Position numbers and translations under genes: made by a program. A stretch of DNA of 64,000 nt, taken from Exophiala sp. HKRS030 (lineage: Eukaryota; Ascomycota; Eurotiomycetes; Chaetothyriales; Herpotrichiellaceae). Of the stretch, positions 1 to 11,358 are shown in pieces. The stretch covers positions 4,216,001 through 4,280,000 of the forward strand of contig JAHWDD010000006.1 of the NCBI GenBank assembly GCA_023897205.1, given 5' to 3'. The stretch's first letter is position 1. Every line of letters starts with the position of its first letter. The notes under the pieces are model-generated. The model was not told the origin of the DNA. It saw only the letters and a program-made list of their open reading frames with translations, and did not search any database.

Positions 1-1994
1 ACTTGCGTTTGTTTTCACAACAAGACATAACAGTGGTTCAACATATGGATACCTCAATGCGAAAGATTTCTCTTTTTCAAAGAGATTTTTGATTCGCGTA
101 GTGTACATGTCAACCATGTCCTACATCTGTGTACAAAGTTCCCAAAAGAACATCAAAATGAGGTTTTTTCCAATCACTAGAAAGATTGACCGAGAGTGAT
201 CAGACTCTCTCGGTCTGGTGAAATGATGTTATGACGAAAAGAATTGCTAAGAATGGTGAAGACTTGGGTAATGTCTGGAGCGACGGTTAGAGCGGGATCA
301 TGTCGCGGCGGACACGTTGGTGTTGTTGATTGAACGAAATGGATGTTGGATAGCGAAGGTATGATGACGAGAGGTCATCTTGTTCAGCTGGTGGGACCTT
401 TTACTCGCATTCTGTCATGTTGATGTGATAGTCACACGATGTAGTTGATCAAGCTACAAGATGAGAATGGGGCATTAATGGTCATATGTATGCCCAATGT
501 GGACCAGAAGACATACATTTGTATCGTCTGTCAAATACACAATATTATACATGCTGAGATGATGGGTGCAGAAGAAATCCCGTTGTTCTTGTCCACAAGT
601 ACACGATTAATGTATCCTAATTCATGCCCGACCCTTGAAATGATTCCCTGTTGGGATCTATCGTTCAAGTCTAGTTAACTAGTCAGATCTTGAACCGTGG
701 ATGGGACCATGGATATTAGTGGATCGCGGATCTCGGTGGATTCCCAAGGCTACCTTGATTCCAGTCGCTGGACCCTCTCCTTACCTCTTCTATCACATTT
801 CTCAACGTGGCATCCTCTATATCGCTTGTCGTTTTTAACTCGTTGCCACCGACATTCTCTGGGCCAAAGTCTTGACTTTTTCGCGCCTCACTTCAACCCT
901 TACCTGCCTCTCCTCTGTGATTGCAACGGTAATGCATCTACTTCCGCGTATGCATTGTCTTGCCTTGCCAACTTCACACGAGTGCCCCGTGTCGTATCGC
1001 TTGACAAGGCCAGTCTCAAAAAAACTGTAAGCCACAAATCTGCATCGTCCCATTCATTCATTCATGCTTGATCTTTTTAATGGCGCATCAGGCAAGGTAC
1101 GAACCGTTCCGTTCCCGCATCGACTCATTGCCATACAATTCCTCCCGTCAATAATCCTCGGGTCCGTTTTCTTCAAACCAATCCCTTCATCTACCTACAC
1201 ATACACTAACCCTAGCATCACGGAATTGCATCTCATTTTCGTGACAATCTTGACCAAACAACCATCTCATCTGCGAGCATTTCCCCCGAGCAAAGATCCG
1301 CTATTGCAAGCGGGCGGACAATCTCAATCGAATCGCATCTCGCGGTTGAATTGTTGATCTTTCCTGCTTCGTTGCCCTTCCCATTCTCGCCCTCCGACTT
1401 GTTTCAGTCGCACTGGTCTTCCCTGATCTGTCCGTGGCCAACGATACATCAGTCGACGAACATAGCACGCTTTGATTCTGCTGTCCTTCCTTCCACTTTG
1501 TGGCAAAGTTTATTGTCGTTCACCACTCTTTGGCCATCTCTCCGTGGATGCAACACCCGTTCAGGCATCTGCTAGTTAGTGGCTTGCTACTTATTAGTTT
1601 GTCTCTGGCTTGCATTTATATTTGGGATTACCTATAACCCTGCTCGGTTGTGTACCTTTTCACAATCATCAAGAACTTGCATAGCATCCTAACTTGTCGC
1701 TTGGATCCTTTATTCTTCCAGACACAGAGCACAGACTGTGATACCAAATTGCATACCCCGGATTTCATTTGGAACGCGAGGAAACAGTCTCGCTGGTCTA
1801 GACTTCCTATCGGCCTTTCAGCTCTTCGTTGCAACCTAAACAATACACAGCACGCGACATAATAGATCGTCACGAGATCACAACTGAGAGTATATCAATC
1901 CATCGAGTCGTCGTTGACTGCCTTTCATCATACAAACGTCGTCATCTACCCAGACGAAAGATCTTCTACCCACCATCCCTTCCCCACCAATTCA
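1..1994. other. Gene-free left edge and probable promoter region
   Basis: No convincing gene is seen. Several short open frames on both strands lack conserved motifs, and none continues through a credible splice pair. The right part, from about 1600, is CT-rich and probably carries the promoter and 5' leader of the gene starting at 1995. Confidence 0.4.
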
Positions 1995-4250
1995 ATGCCT
2001 GCATCAATCACCCTCACCGTCAGCCATCTACCTACCTCGACCTCCTTCTTCCTCACAGCCTTACAACCTTTAGGATATTGCTTCCGAGGTCGACAAGAAC
2101 AAACAGTCGGCTTCGGACCAGAAGCCTCCCCTACTAGCCCGGCAGATTTCTGGATCACACAAGAAATCCCCGGTGTCCCCGCCGGTGCAGCACATGTGGC
2201 CTTCCCCGCCGCAACCCGAACACAAGTACAGCAATTCTTCGTCGCGGCTCTCAAAGCAGGTGGTAAGATTCATGGTGAACCGGCTCAGAGAGACACTTCC
2301 GGGTATTATTCTGCCGCTGTCATTGATTTCGATGGGAATTCCATCGAGGCAGTCTATCGACCTCCTTTATTGAGTGGCGAGAATAAAGAAAATGAAGATG
2401 CGGCGAGTACCGTGTCGAGAAAGAGCAATGCCACTCGAAGTGTCAAAGTTCCTCCAACTACAGTTTCGAGAGCAAAGACCGTCGTCTCAACCAAGGCTCC
2501 AACTGTCGTGTCTGCCAGAGCACCTACCGTCGTATCGAAAGCAGTCAGTATCGCTCCGTCACAAGTCCAAAGCGTCGTTGCCAGAACTCACGTTTCGAAT
2601 ACCGCCACACAGCAACCACAACAATCTGAAGCACCTGATCCAAAACCAAGAACCCAAGGTGACGTCCTCGATACATTGATCAACGAAGCTCGCAACGCCG
2701 CCAATGTGGCTCGTGATCTCGTCAACAGTGTACGACCAAACCTTACTTCATCGGCCTCATCACCTGCCGCACCGGGTCTTGGTCTAGGTATCAACACCGA
2801 CCATGCCGCAGGAGGAGCCATAGTTGGGACTCTGATCGGTGTCGCTGCTGGAGCTGCATTACATTATGCTTTCAGTAATCGGTCAAAGGAAAACCACGAG
2901 CCAGATCCACCGAAATCCGAACCTCAACGACCAGGCCTTAATGACCGAGCTCTCACTGCTCCGGATGTTCTACGGCCAGATTACTCTTCCATGGGCGGTG
3001 CTTCCGCCGTACATTATGAAACCACCAGGGTCTACCATACGATCGAACCAGCTCCATCGACATATACCTACGACGTCGAGCGTCATTATGATCAACCGAG
3101 ACTAATCACAATGCACGACAATGATCCGCCAAGGTCGGAGTATGCCTCTACCATCAAAGCCCCAACTGCATCACACGTGTCGAGAAGGAAAAGCATCGAT
3201 TCCGGATTCGGTCCTGGTCCTCGAGATATCGAAGTCATGTCTGCAGCAGCGTCTTCAAAAGCGAGTCGAACGAGTAAGAAAAGCTCCAAACCTCTCGATG
3301 CTCCTCCGACGAGTTACCGTGCCCCGACTGTCCTCACCACGGTAGAGACACAAATGAGTAAACGCTCAGGCAGTCGCACTCGAAGTAAATCTCGGTCTGG
3401 CAGTGTGAGTCGTGTACTCAGCAGCGTGACAGGAAGAGGAAGAGCCGCAACAGCCATTATTGACGACGACGATGATGAGTACGAAGAGAAAAAGGGCAGT
3501 GTCAGCGGCTCGAAGCACTCCAAGGTGTCACGCGTCAGGAGTCAAAGCAGACATACTGACCAATCTCGGAGAAGTCGCCGCGATGACTTCGACGATGGCA
3601 AGGACAATAATGGCGACCAAGAAGCCAGGACGGTCTTACACATCAACAGCAGCAGTAGTGCACTGAGCAAGAGCAAAAGCCAAACCCACAGCAACCACCA
3701 CAGCCACGTTTCATCATACCACAGTGCCGCGAAAAGAGCACCCTCTAGCCACGCACCTTCGAAACACTCTTCACACCACAGTCACAGTCACAGTCACCAC
3801 CACCACCACCACAACGACAACGACGATGACGACGACGACGAAGCCACCACCGTCCGCGATCCACACACCTACCCCCTCCCGCCCTCACGCGCCGCCACCT
3901 GGGCCGGTTCCGAAAACGGGTCATTCGTATCCGCACGTTCCAGCCTCCACCACAACCACAACCACCAGTCCGGCCACACAAGCCACGACGCACCACGCAC
4001 GGTGATCGGCCGTCTGACGACGCGGAATCTCAAGAACGCGGGTTCCGGGCCCGGTGCGACGGTGACGATGTCGAATACTAAATATCACGATTTCGCGACC
4101 GTCGAGCGCGGAACCGAGAGCGTCGTCAGCAAGAAGAAGGAGGTCGAGAGTCTCGATGTCTCGAGTCGAGAGGTCAGGCCTGAGGATAGTGTCAGTCAGA
4201 TCAGTGTTGATTCCGCGAGGAGTAGGAGGAGTAGGGCCAGTAGGAGATGA
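1995..4250 (+). CDS. VOC-fold (glyoxalase/dioxygenase-like) protein with long disordered tail
   Basis: A single-exon protein of 751 residues when started at the ATG at 1995. An upstream in-frame ATG at 1914 would add 27 unlikely residues, whereas the fold-like sequence begins at MPASITLTVSH. Residues 1 to about 125 resemble the vicinal-oxygen-chelate fold (glyoxalase I / bleomycin-resistance / dioxygenase superfamily): a starting beta strand, an SFFLTALQPLGY helix, and a closing DFDGNSIEAVYRPP motif typical of the last VOC strand. No substrate can be assigned. From about residue 130 the protein is low complexity and probably disordered. It has Ser/Arg/Lys-rich stretches, a glycine/alanine-rich possible membrane segment near AAGGAIVGTLIGVAAGAALHY, a His-rich run followed by an Asp-rich run (about 3775-3842), and an SR-rich C terminus ending SRRSRASRR. 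The VOC call is an inference from motifs. The role of the tail is unknown. Confidence 0.75.
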   Translation: MPASITLTVSHLPTSTSFFLTALQPLGYCFRGRQEQTVGFGPEASPTSPADFWITQEIPGVPAGAAHVAFPAATRTQVQQFFVAALKAGGKIHGEPAQRDTSGYYSAAVIDFDGNSIEAVYRPPLLSGENKENEDAASTVSRKSNATRSVKVPPTTVSRAKTVVSTKAPTVVSARAPTVVSKAVSIAPSQVQSVVARTHVSNTATQQPQQSEAPDPKPRTQGDVLDTLINEARNAANVARDLVNSVRPNLTSSASSPAAPGLGLGINTDHAAGGAIVGTLIGVAAGAALHYAFSNRSKENHEPDPPKSEPQRPGLNDRALTAPDVLRPDYSSMGGASAVHYETTRVYHTIEPAPSTYTYDVERHYDQPRLITMHDNDPPRSEYASTIKAPTASHVSRRKSIDSGFGPGPRDIEVMSAAASSKASRTSKKSSKPLDAPPTSYRAPTVLTTVETQMSKRSGSRTRSKSRSGSVSRVLSSVTGRGRAATAIIDDDDDEYEEKKGSVSGSKHSKVSRVRSQSRHTDQSRRSRRDDFDDGKDNNGDQEARTVLHINSSSSALSKSKSQTHSNHHSHVSSYHSAAKRAPSSHAPSKHSSHHSHSHSHHHHHHNDNDDDDDDEATTVRDPHTYPLPPSRAATWAGSENGSFVSARSSLHHNHNHQSGHTSHDAPRTVIGRLTTRNLKNAGSGPGATVTMSNTKYHDFATVERGTESVVSKKKEVESLDVSSREVRPEDSVSQISVDSARSRRSRASRR

Positions 4251-4718
4251 GGTGTCATGTGGAATGTGTGATGTGTGATAGGAGGGAAGGAGAAGGGGGT
4301 AAAGAGGTAAAAGAGAAGGAGTCTGATCGAAGGGAAGAACGAGTCGTCGACCATAACAAGCGGTGATATTCTCCAAAGTCCCGATGCCCAAGCTGGAGCG
4401 AGGCTCCTCAGTATGGAGATGTCTACTGTAGGCTAGGCTAGCCATTTACTGTCCACGGATATATAACTTAGAGCTAGCTACCAGTTAGTCTGTATCTAAG
4501 ATCTACCCAACGTGAATCAAAATCTCTACACGGCATAACCACATAACCACATAACCCACAACCCCCCCCCCCTCTTCCCCCCTTCCTGCCTTCCTCTTTA
4601 AAGATGTTCGCTTCTCAGTCGACTATTTATTTACCTAGGTAGTTAGCCAGGCACGATAACAACTAACCCAAGTGCACACTCCATCTCCATATATCCCGAT
4701 CCAGCAGCGACCTTCAAC

Positions 4719-4746
4719 TTCAAGCTCAAGCTCAAGCTCAAGCTCA
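4719..4746. repeat. Short tandem repeat, unit AAGCTC
   Basis: About four and a half copies of a six-base unit (tcaagc / aagctc register) lie in intergenic DNA. On the minus strand the array would read as alternating Glu-Leu codons, which explains a spurious open frame there. Confidence 0.8.
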
Positions 4747-5068
4747 TGATGGAGAACCGGAAATCGAACCAAGCAGCTCTGACTCTGAGAGGCTGAGAGG
4801 CTGAGCAAGTCACGACGCAGCATTTTCAAGTATATGATTTAAAAACTTCTCCCTCCCCCCCCCGCCCCCAAAACTCTCCCTTGGTAGAGCCAGTCCATGA
4901 GAAATGCTTGACAGGCACAGGCCCGAGGGACCGGGGCAGGACTGAGAATCGCACTTGCACGCCTCGTGGAGTGCCCCTTCTGGGGAATGTGAATGTGAAT
5001 GTGGACTATGGGTGGCCTGGCGTTGGGCTGGGCGTGCGTTGGTTAGGTAGGTAGGTAGCTGTGTCTAG

Positions 5069-5100
5069 GCGAAGGTGCGAAGGTGCGAAGGTGCGAAGGT
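5069..5100. repeat. Tandem octamer repeat, unit GCGAAGGT
   Basis: Four head-to-tail copies of GCGAAGGT, preceded at 5043-5058 by a GGTA/TAGG repeat. The array is intergenic and no function is apparent. Confidence 0.85.
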
Positions 5101-5645
5101 GAGGAGATGAGGGCCTCGCTCTCGCAGAAGTCTGAACTGTAGGTATTTACTACTACTAGTTAGTTAGTTAACTAGACCCATGTTCCGGACGATGTTGGCG
5201 GTGGTCGGCACAGTCAAGCCAAGGGGGGGGCCATGTTTGAATCAAAGAGAAATTTTTTTCCTATTTCAGACAACGATCCATGCTCAGTGCTTTGTCGAAG
5301 AGTTGATGTCCAGACTTGTATCACTACCTGATTTGTGGCATCGTGGTAGTAATGGTAGTAGAAGTATCAGCGTGCCCGCCAGAAACTCTGACAGTTTATC
5401 CAGCCTGTCTCTCTTCTACGTTTCTAACATGCCCTCACCATCTTCAAGTCTTGTGGTGGAAGGAAAAGCAGAAGAAGACCAACATCACCGCCCGTCTCAG
5501 TAGCCTGATCAGACGCAAGAACAAGCGGTGCAAGACACAACAAATGATACGAAATCCGATGGAATAGCTATCCAAGTCCCAGACGGCAGAGACCACGACC
5601 TCGTCTCAGAAGTACAGCTCCAGACCCCAACCCGACCATTAGTGA

Positions 5646-6393
5646 GCATGCTCCCGCGCGAACAAGCTCTTCTCAGCTCTCGAGCCGCACGCGCCACTAT
5701 GCGAATGGACATTCTGGACGGATGCATACGAGGACGCGGGCCCCGAGACCATTTCGACTCAAAGGATATGGCTTCTGCCTCGTGCATCGCCGTCTCAACA
5801 ATATCAACCCGGGCGGGTGATCGAGACTTCAATATCATATGGTGGTCGAGCTGCTTTGTGGCACGAAATATGTGGCCTCCAATTAGCACACGCCGAGATG
5901 TTTGCGGTCGCGCACGCTCTCGACATGGCGGTTGACCTGTGCGAATGCGTTTCCGGCACGGTGGTGACGAAAGCGAGGATCAAAATGCCCGGCGCGGCCG
6001 AGAGGATCAAAAAGTTAGGCAGCGACGACGAGTCCCTGGTTCATGCCCAAGGTCGTGAATGTGTTCACGGATAGCCAGCAGGTGTTGAACGCGATTGAGA
6101 GCTGCTGGAGGTCTGGCAGGATGCCGGGAAGGCGGTCGCTGATGACGCATGCTAACGCGATGATTGAGGCGCTCGGCAATCTAGGTGTCAGAGTGCATCT
6201 GCAGTGGCTGACAGGTCTTGCTGGCGACCCGCATAATCGTTGGGCACATGAGGGAGCGAAATATGCGCTCAGGCCGGAATATCATGGTCGCAAAATACAC
6301 ACGACCAGAATCCACCGCGTTCATCGCAGGTGTCATAAGGACAGATCGTGGACGGTCACACAACCTCCACGGCCTGCTGTCGAACGGGGTTGA
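5646..6393 (+). pseudogene. RNase H-like domain, reading frame interrupted
   Basis: Two adjacent frames together read as an RNase H fold. The first (5646 to about 6018) contains FWTDAYEDAG, whose Asp fits the first catalytic carboxylate, and LQLAHAEMFAVAHALDMAV, the helix carrying the second catalytic Glu. The next frame (about 6019-6393) contains VVNVFTDSQQVLNAIESC, with the third catalytic Asp, and VRVHLQWLTGLAGDPHNRWAHEGAKYAL, matching the H/W-x-x-G...N-x-x-AD end of the family. The frame change near 6018 could be one indel, or a 55-nt intron from a GTGACG donor (about 5964) to a GTTAG acceptor (about 6018). Upstream, another shift separates it from an open frame at 5528-5700, and frame 0 has a stop at 5643 and no early ATG. 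It is either a stand-alone fungal RNase H-like gene with unresolved introns, or a decayed domain derived from a LINE-type element. Confidence 0.55.
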
Positions 6394-7279
6394 AGGAAGC
6401 TTGAGCCTGTAGCGCATCGGCTCTGTGAACCACGAGAACCGGTAGATTCATCGATTTGAAGCAAGCGAGTTGCGTCGCAAAGGTGACACGCCTGGCTGTG
6501 CTTTCACATTGTGTTAACGTGCATAGAATCAACACCCAAAGTTGTCTGCCAGTCAGTCGCCTTGTAGTTTCTGAGTTTGCCTGGGTATCCAAATTCGCCT
6601 CATTAAATCGAGAGCAAAGTCTTCAATCCAAGCCGTGGAGCGCACTACGAGCAGGCTTGACTCGTCTCTGAAAGTCAAGATTCGTGTAGTCGGCATGGCT
6701 GCGTGAAGGAAGTCGTTAAGCCAGAGTCAGAGCCTTCCGGTCTCAGTATCTTTTCCAGGTCTCTCTCTCTAGACCTCCCATCTAGTCCGTCAACGGCGAC
6801 AATGCTGCATAGTTAGAGGAAACGGAGCTTCCGTAGTTCATCGGTAGGCTGAGAGCTCGTGTGCAGAATTGTTGACGTGGAGGTGGAGCGACAGCCTTCG
6901 GGTCTTGAATTGCGAAGGAGATACTAGACCTTGTCATCAATTAGGCACTCAAAAAGAAGTATATTCTTCTTACTTGTTTTGTTCCCCTTACTCGTTCGTC
7001 CAGAAGATCTTTGTGGCTGAATCCTCGTTGACATCCGGTATCTATACAGTCCACCAGCGAGTCGGCTAGCTATCCCATTCATCCGCCGAAATGGCCGCCA
7101 AAGGGACCGACAGTAGCCAGCAGCTATGATCTGCCCATACCCAGGGCATCTACACACACCATCTAGCCCCCCTGTCCCCATCTCCTCTCACCACCGGAGT
7201 CTCTCGACCAACCGCCCGACCGACCGACCGACCAGTCGAACCCGATCCACTCCCACCTCTCCTCCTCCTCCTCCTCCTC
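6394..7279. other. Intergenic
   Basis: No gene supported. Open frames at 6456-6671 and 6869-7181 lack motifs and overlap on both strands. A CT-rich stretch (about 7200-7290) lies beyond the 3' end of the dehydrogenase gene. Confidence 0.35.
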
Positions 7280-8748
7280 TCAGTTTTCCGGCGAAACAAC
7301 ATCCGCATCACCAGCCCTGAGGGCCTCCTGGATCCAATTTGGAAACCCACGCAGCAGACTGGCGACAGCGACATATCGCGGCAGGATTACCTGTGCGCCC
7401 TGCCCGCTCAGGATCTGCGACACGATCTGGCCTGCGACGTAGTCGACTTCCATGATCGGCGGCTGGCGTCTCTGCCATGAGCTGCTGCGTTGTAGAGGCG
7501 CGATCATCGCCGTGCGTGTCCATAGTGGGTGGATTGTTCTGTCAAGGATGGTGGTGGTGAGAGTGAGATTCAGCAGGATAATGAATGGGTATAGTTGGAG
7601 GGAAGGGGGGATGGGTTTGGTGATGGGGTGAGAGGAAAGGAATTGTGTGCAGAAATTGCCATGTTGGCATGGACATTAGGTTATGGTTCGTCGCGTCATG
7701 AAGACGGGACCGGGGCTTGGTTAGAATACAACGCCCGTGATGTGTGTCTCGTTTTGATCCCTGGGATAAAACTCCTTTTGATAATGTCGTATAGTGTTGT
7801 GATAGGGAAGAAAGGAGATGGTGTGCGAAGAGGAGCGAAATGCAACAGAACTTCAACGTGCCGCCATGCCGATGAAATGGAAAACACCAGAACCCAGAAA
7901 CAGATGAAAGAGAAGAAAACTTACGAGAACCTAACCCTCGACGCGCCCTCGCGGGTCCAAACCTCTCTACTCAATGCCTCATGCAAAGCCAAGACACCGA
8001 TCTTTGTGGCGGAATAACTGGCATTGCCGGCCACCGAGACGAAACTGGCCATACTGGCCACACCGACGATATGCCCATGGTTGCGCCTGATCATCTCCGG
8101 CAGGAACTCCTTGATCAAGAGGAAGTGCGATGTGAGGTTGACGTCTAGCACACGTTGCCACTCCGCGGGGGTTTCGTTGAGGATCGTCTTGCCGCTGCCC
8201 ACGCCGGCGTTGTTGATCAGCACCGTTGGATGTCCGACTTCGGCGATGATTTTCTGTGTCGTTTGTTGGATTATTGCTGGTGGTGAGGCCAGGTCGAGTG
8301 TGTAGTGGTGGGTTTTGGTGGGTTTGCTGGCGGAGGGTTCGTTGGTGGTTGAAGCTTTCGCCGGCGCTTGCGGCGGTGGTGGTGGATTGACGTCGACACT
8401 GACGGTCGTGATGCCCCGTTCAGACAATTGTCGTACAACTTCTCGTCCGATCCCGCTGGATCCGCCGGTGATGAGGACGATTTCCCGACTCCAGTCCCAG
8501 GTTGGGTCTGAGGTGTAGTTGTTCAATGCTAGACGGTTGAGTGTTCGATTGATGCGGTAGATGACTCCGAAGATGAGAATCGCTTTGAGTGCTGTGAGCA
8601 CAGTGCCAGCACTGATGAGATCTGCGGTCGCGATGCTGATGTATCGTTGTGTCTGCTCGGGCCTGGCGTAGTGAGCGAGCAGTGCTGTTGCCGGAACTAA
8701 CGGTTGTAGCAGGATGCTTTGGATTGGTGAGAAGTCTGTGATTGCCAT
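7280..8748 (-). CDS. Membrane-associated short-chain dehydrogenase/reductase
   Basis: Two exons, 8748-7925 and 7538-7280, give 360 residues. The splice uses GTAAGT at 7924 and a TTGACAG acceptor at 7539. The 386-nt intron is long for this window, but the join restores a typical SDR segment, FSTIHPLWTRTAMI. A hydrophobic segment near residues 50-65 suggests an N-terminal membrane anchor (ER or lipid droplet). The Rossmann motif TGGSSGIG starts at about residue 94, NNAG is at 179-182, the catalytic Ser is near 232 and YSATK is at 245-249, so the classical Ser-Tyr-Lys active site is intact. A proline-rich insert (NPPPPPQAP) follows the second beta strand. The family includes DHRS/17-beta-HSD11-like NAD(P)-dependent oxidoreductases acting on sterols, retinoids or lipids. 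The substrate here cannot be told. Confidence 0.88.
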
Positions 8749-10607
8749 GGTTGGTCGTTTGGCCGAGCTGTTCCTGTTGTATAGTACTCGAGCAGAATGT
8801 ATGAGGGTGTTTGTCTAGTTTGAAAGTTGTCGAATTGAAGTGGCGAGACACAATTTCTTCTCTGGTCACTCTGTTGCACCCTCGGAGGTGTTAATCAAGA
8901 GGTGTAGTAACTTTTCAGCTGAGCAAGCACGGCACGCCCAAAAAAATAAGGGATCTCGATTACATGCAGACCCTGCGCAAACCTGGGAATCCCTAAATCA
9001 CGAGGTTCACATGCGGCATATCGCAAGCCCAAGGGTTAGAGGCCCGGAAAGGTATTTGTTATCTGGTGGGGGCCATGCGTGTGGTAAAAAGGCGAATGAT
9101 GAGTCTAGTAACCCGCACTCTCAGTCAAATCTCGTCAACAGTGAACATTCAACTCATGTAAGCAAGTTGTAACACACATCTAAATTAGTTGTAAGCACTT
9201 TAAACGTTCACTTCATCCTCACAATCGGAGTCTAACTTTTCCGACCCTTGTAGCATGATACCTAACTTCCAAGCTTCCAAGCTTCCTGTTGCCTACCCTG
9301 ACACCTTGAGGACTCGCTAACGAGTACCCGATGTACTCTGTAAACTCGATCAAAGCAAGTAAAGAGGGTGGAGCAGTATCTCAGCCTTTCTTTCAAACCC
9401 CATGATTTGTCCCAATATGGAACAAGCTGAACATGAGAGTACGAGAATCTTCGTATCCGACAATCTAGACGACATAGAAGCTAGGTCACACAAAATACTA
9501 TTCCTCATTCTCTTGAGTCCGGAGGCAACTCATGTCAAGTCCATGCCAAGCCACAATGCGATCTTTTCGGTCCTCACTTGGTTCGAGGTCCACGAAAACA
9601 CGAGGGCTAACAGCAAAGATACCCCAAGGCGTCCACTCATCCTGAATTGTGCTTGATGCTTGTGCTCGTGCTCGTATCAGGATTGCGGGGCAGGTGAGGT
9701 TGTAAATATGGGGGCCCGACGTGGATACAGAGTTTGAGCGTGCGGTTTACGGTTTGCTACTGACAGGGAACAAGGATAGGCACGTTTCAGGCCACCAGCT
9801 CAGCGTGGTCCACTTGACAGGAGGCACGCGGGACACTCTCGGAAGACGTGGTGCCTGCTAAGCTTTAGGCGAGCTACGGTACCGACGTTGAGATCCATGG
9901 CCCGTGTGGATATCCAGTAGAGTTAATTAAAATGCTTCAACGTCCAAATTTTTCGATGGGTTTATTCTCTATACATTTGGTTTCCGTGATTATATCTCGT
10001 GTTAATGTTCTGCTGTCTCGTCGACACCCATGATAACAGCAGTGTGCATGTTACTAGCATCATGTTAGCTGTCGAGGCTCATCGATGCAAATCTTGGGAA
10101 CATCACGGTCCTTGTTCCCACTTGATGGAAATTGTGACCTGCCTTGCTCTTTGTCTTGTTCGATGTCATCATTCATCCGTAACGGACTCTGTGCTTGTTA
10201 CGGATGGTGACAGGAGCAGGGTTGAGCGCCCATTGTGAGGATTTGCACATTTAAGCCACAGGGCAAGTGTGAAGACATTCTGTAGCCTGCCCTCAATCAG
10301 AAGATCCTCTGATTTACTGTGTCATCAGACACCGATCCTTCGGTAGGGACAAAGAAGACGAAGGCAGATAAGCTGACACTAAACCAATGGCCAGTAGACT
10401 CGAAGTTGAAAATCAGTTTGCAGGTTGTGAGGCAGCCATCGTAGTGAAGTAAATTGTTGGTCCCCTGCCTGACATGACCGATCTATCATTCTGTTCTCCT
10501 CCATCATCTCTCTCCTCTCTTTCAGCATTTGGATCGGTCAGATCACATCGTAACTATCACGTGTCTTCAGAGTTTCTTCACAAATTCGCTCCTCCAGCAT
10601 CAAGAAG
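8749..10607. other. Divergent intergenic region, 1.86 kb
   Basis: Separates the dehydrogenase (-) from the small unknown gene (+) and must contain both promoters. Short open frames (8840-9172, 9402-9656, 9999-10238) carry no motif. A pyrimidine-rich tract lies about 10490-10530, shortly before the plus-strand gene. Confidence 0.4.
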
Positions 10608-11358
10608 ATGTCAGAATCCACTTTGAATGCCGCCATCCTCGGCATGGCAACAGTCAAGTTCAGCGAGCTAGCCACCGACACAGTGGACGGAGATTCCGAC
10701 GGGACCAAAATTCGAGCCAATGTCGATCTCGACCTCGATCTTGGTGACGGAGATGGTCAACCACGATTCTCTGACGACCAAGATCTACAGCGACAACTTC
10801 AGCAACTGCAAGCCATTGTCAAGCGTGCTAAGCAGAAACCCAAACCCCGAGACAAGTCGTGCCGCAAGCTCCTCGCGGTGATGAAACTCGCATGGCACAG
10901 TAACCTGGGTCTGACAGACACGACTGAGTTCCGGGAGGCTTTTGTGCAGGCTTTCAAAGACGCGAAGAAGGAGTTGGCCAGACTAAAAGGAGGAGAGTTT
11001 GTTGAGGAGAGGAATAGGCAAAAATTCTGTATGTGACAATTCCCAATGATCATGCGTGGGAAAGATCGGAAAGACCTCTGGAGAGCCGTGACTGACACAG
11101 TAGCCCTCAGCAATCAATATATTCCCTGGCGTCAGTCTCACCACAGACGAGATCAGAACAGTTACGTTGCCATTTGCACATGCACCTCCAGAGAAGGACT
11201 TGATCAACGGTGTCATCAATGGCAAGGTCTACTCTGTTCGACGACTTCCAGATCCAAACTTCGGAAGCCCTCTCATGCCGACTCCTCGTCTACTTCGCAT
11301 TGCTAGGCAGTTTGCGGTGATGTATGAGATGGATATTTGCGAGGTCGACAATGAGTAG
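10608..11358 (+). CDS. Small hypothetical protein, two exons
   Basis: Exons 10608-11028 and 11111-11358, joined by an 82-nt intron (GTATGT donor, CCCTCAG acceptor), give 222 residues. The join is phase 1 and yields ...RQKFSINIFPGVSLTTDEI..., continuous with the downstream open frame. The N-terminal third is acidic, with Asp-Leu and Asp-Gly pairs (residues about 25-55). A glutamine/leucine coiled-coil-like stretch follows (about 60-72), then a basic helix-rich middle. The C-terminal half contains PPEKDLINGVINGKVYSVRRLPDPNFGSP. I do not recognise the family. It is transcribed away from the dehydrogenase and converges on the transcription-factor gene, about 360 bp away. Confidence 0.6.

Larger units (their letters stand above)
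4251..5645. other. Intergenic, low-complexity patches
   Basis: No supported gene. The stretch holds C tracts (about 4562-4572 and 4852-4867), a hexamer repeat, an octamer repeat and short TTAG/TAGG-rich patches, all typical of fungal intergenic DNA. Short open frames from about 5180 to 5567 have no recognisable motif, although the last part could belong to the 5' end of the broken RNase H-like gene that follows. Confidence 0.4.

Noticed and set aside
3775..3842. Poly-His run considered as an artificial tag or vector sequence
   Set aside because: It is interspersed with Ser-His repeats, encoded by mixed codons, and embedded in a natural low-complexity tail.
3724..4445. Open frames on both strands within the His/Asp-rich tail (93-codon +, 83-codon and 174-codon -)
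   Set aside because: They are composition shadows of repetitive CAC/GAC codons in the VOC-fold protein gene.
5641..5680. GTGAGC...CTTCTCAG as an intron upstream of the RNase H-like domain
   Set aside because: Only 35 nt long, below normal fungal intron size, and it shifts into the wrong frame.
7542..7856. 104-codon minus-strand frame inside the dehydrogenase intron
   Set aside because: His/Ser/Pro-rich sequence with no motif. It lies wholly within the inferred intron, whose removal restores the SDR fold.
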